From positions 62,001 through 126,000 of the forward strand of contig NZ_JBHYMS010000007.1 of NCBI RefSeq assembly GCF_042743185.1: a stretch of DNA of 64,000 nt, in the 5' to 3' direction. Shown here in pieces: positions 63,453 through 64,000 of this stretch; position 1 is the stretch's first letter, and each line of letters starts with the position of its first letter. The stretch is from Inquilinus sp042743185. Lineage in GTDB: Bacteria > Pseudomonadota > Alphaproteobacteria > DSM-16000 > Inquilinaceae. The translations under genes and the position numbers were made by a program. The notes under the pieces are model-generated. The model worked only from the letters and a program-made list of their open reading frames with translations, did no database searches and was not told the origin of the DNA.

Positions 63453-64000
63453 ACCCGCGGGTTGAGGATGTCGCGCAGCCCGTCGCCGAGCAGGTTGAAG
63501 CCGATCGCGACCAGCGCGATGGCGGCGCTGGGCCAGATCAGCATCCACGGATTCCGGTGCATGAAGCCGCGGGCCTCCGCCACCATCAGCCCCCATTCCG
63601 GGGCCGGCGGCTGGGCGCCGAGGCCGAGGAAGCTGAGCGTCGCGAACAGCATGACCGCGAAGGCGACGCGGATCGTCATCTCGACCACGATCGGGGCGAC
63701 GACGTTGGGCAGCATCTCGCGCAGCACGATGTACGCGCCGCTTTCGCCCCGGGCCACGGCGGCGCCGACATAGTCCTGCTTGCGCACCGTGAGCGCGACG
63801 CTGCGCGTGACCCGCGCCATTCCGGGGGCGAAGGCGATGCCGACGGCGAGCAGAGCGTTCAGGCTGCTCTTGCCCAGCAGGTTCACGATCAGCAGCGCGA
63901 GCAGCAGGCCGGGGATCGACATGACGGCGTCGACCGTCCGCATGATCGCCTCGTCCGCCCGGCCGCCGAGGAAGGCGGAGGCGGTGCCGAGCACGGCACC
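63449..64000 (-). CDS. Peptide ABC transporter permease (DppC type), partial
   Basis: The C-terminal 180 or so residues of a DppC-like permease, running off the window end. Helices and the EAA loop (RKQDYVGAAVARGESGAYIV) and the late LGLGAQPPAPEWGLMV motif are clear. The N-terminus, any DppB partner and the binding protein would lie beyond 64000. Confidence 0.92.
   Translation of the reverse strand, partial: GAVLGTASAFLGGRADEAIMRTVDAVMSIPGLLLALLIVNLLGKSSLNALLAVGIAFAPGMARVTRSVALTVRKQDYVGAAVARGESGAYIVLREMLPNVVAPIVVEMTIRVAFAVMLFATLSFLGLGAQPPAPEWGLMVAEARGFMHRNPWMLIWPSAAIALVAIGFNLLGDGLRDILNPRV

Overview
The window is 64 kb of a GC-rich chromosome (coding regions look close to 70% G+C) from an alphaproteobacterium, most plausibly a Rhodospirillales-type soil or plant-associated bacterium. 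The evidence is gene content and order: gyrA-coaD, a PopZ (DUF2497) gene upstream of valS, the pcm-like/rhodanese/tolC/popZ/valS series, a GTTC-N7-GTTC SOS box in front of uvrA, a trehalose-utilisation (thu) cluster and many ABC uptake systems. The genus cannot be fixed from sequence alone. All coordinates, motifs and repeats were read by eye; no search or fold calculation was run.

Layout. 1-9 kb: tRNA-Lys with its own promoter, coaD, gyrA, a MATE pump, a methyltransferase, a LysR regulator divergent from two small overlapping genes, a 142-bp MITE-like palindromic element, and a CurA-type reductase. 9-20 kb: a complete Tad/Flp pilus operon on the minus strand in permuted order (rcpC-rcpA-tadZ-tadA-tadB-tadC-tadD-DUF3613-tadG-flp-tadE-tadV), read from a long AT-rich control region at 19.96-20.57 kb. 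20.6-29.3 kb (plus strand): a thuE-thuB-thuA-like trehalose set without its permease and ATPase genes, then a five-gene peptide/opine ABC operon. 29.3-35.5 kb: a cysteine-less hydantoin-racemase-like protein, ssb, a small unknown gene and a secreted EndoU nuclease wedged between ssb and uvrA, uvrA itself with an SOS box, a low-GC GIY-YIG gene and a small secreted protein. 35.5-45.4 kb: accessory regulator/target pairs (LysR/MFS, HxlR/SDR, ArsR/two SRPBCC proteins), a second MFS pump, ada, a YbhB-like protein, and a DUF2267/CBS pair. 45.6-51.4 kb: the core valS/popZ/tolC/rhodanese/pcm block. 51.6-51.9 kb: tRNA-Cys and tRNA-Asn, each with a recognisable promoter. 52-59.4 kb: a GntR-controlled sugar ABC uptake and oxidation operon with a fused permease, ending in a clear intrinsic terminator. 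59.5-64 kb: a minus-strand peptide ABC system with two hydrolases (M24 and M20) that both lack usual metal ligands; the last permease runs off the window end.

Functional picture: housekeeping islands (gyrA/coaD, uvrA/ssb, valS block) are separated by accessory cassettes for nutrient capture, efflux, surface attachment and stress. Many accessory cassettes show a divergent regulator with an inverted repeat between it and its presumed target. The items most worth a second look are the secreted EndoU nuclease with a small partner gene next to the SOS box, the degenerate TadZ, the two metal-site-depleted hydrolases, the racemase lacking both catalytic cysteines, and the MITE-like element at 7.8 kb. 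No CRISPR array, intact insertion sequence, prophage or replication origin was seen.
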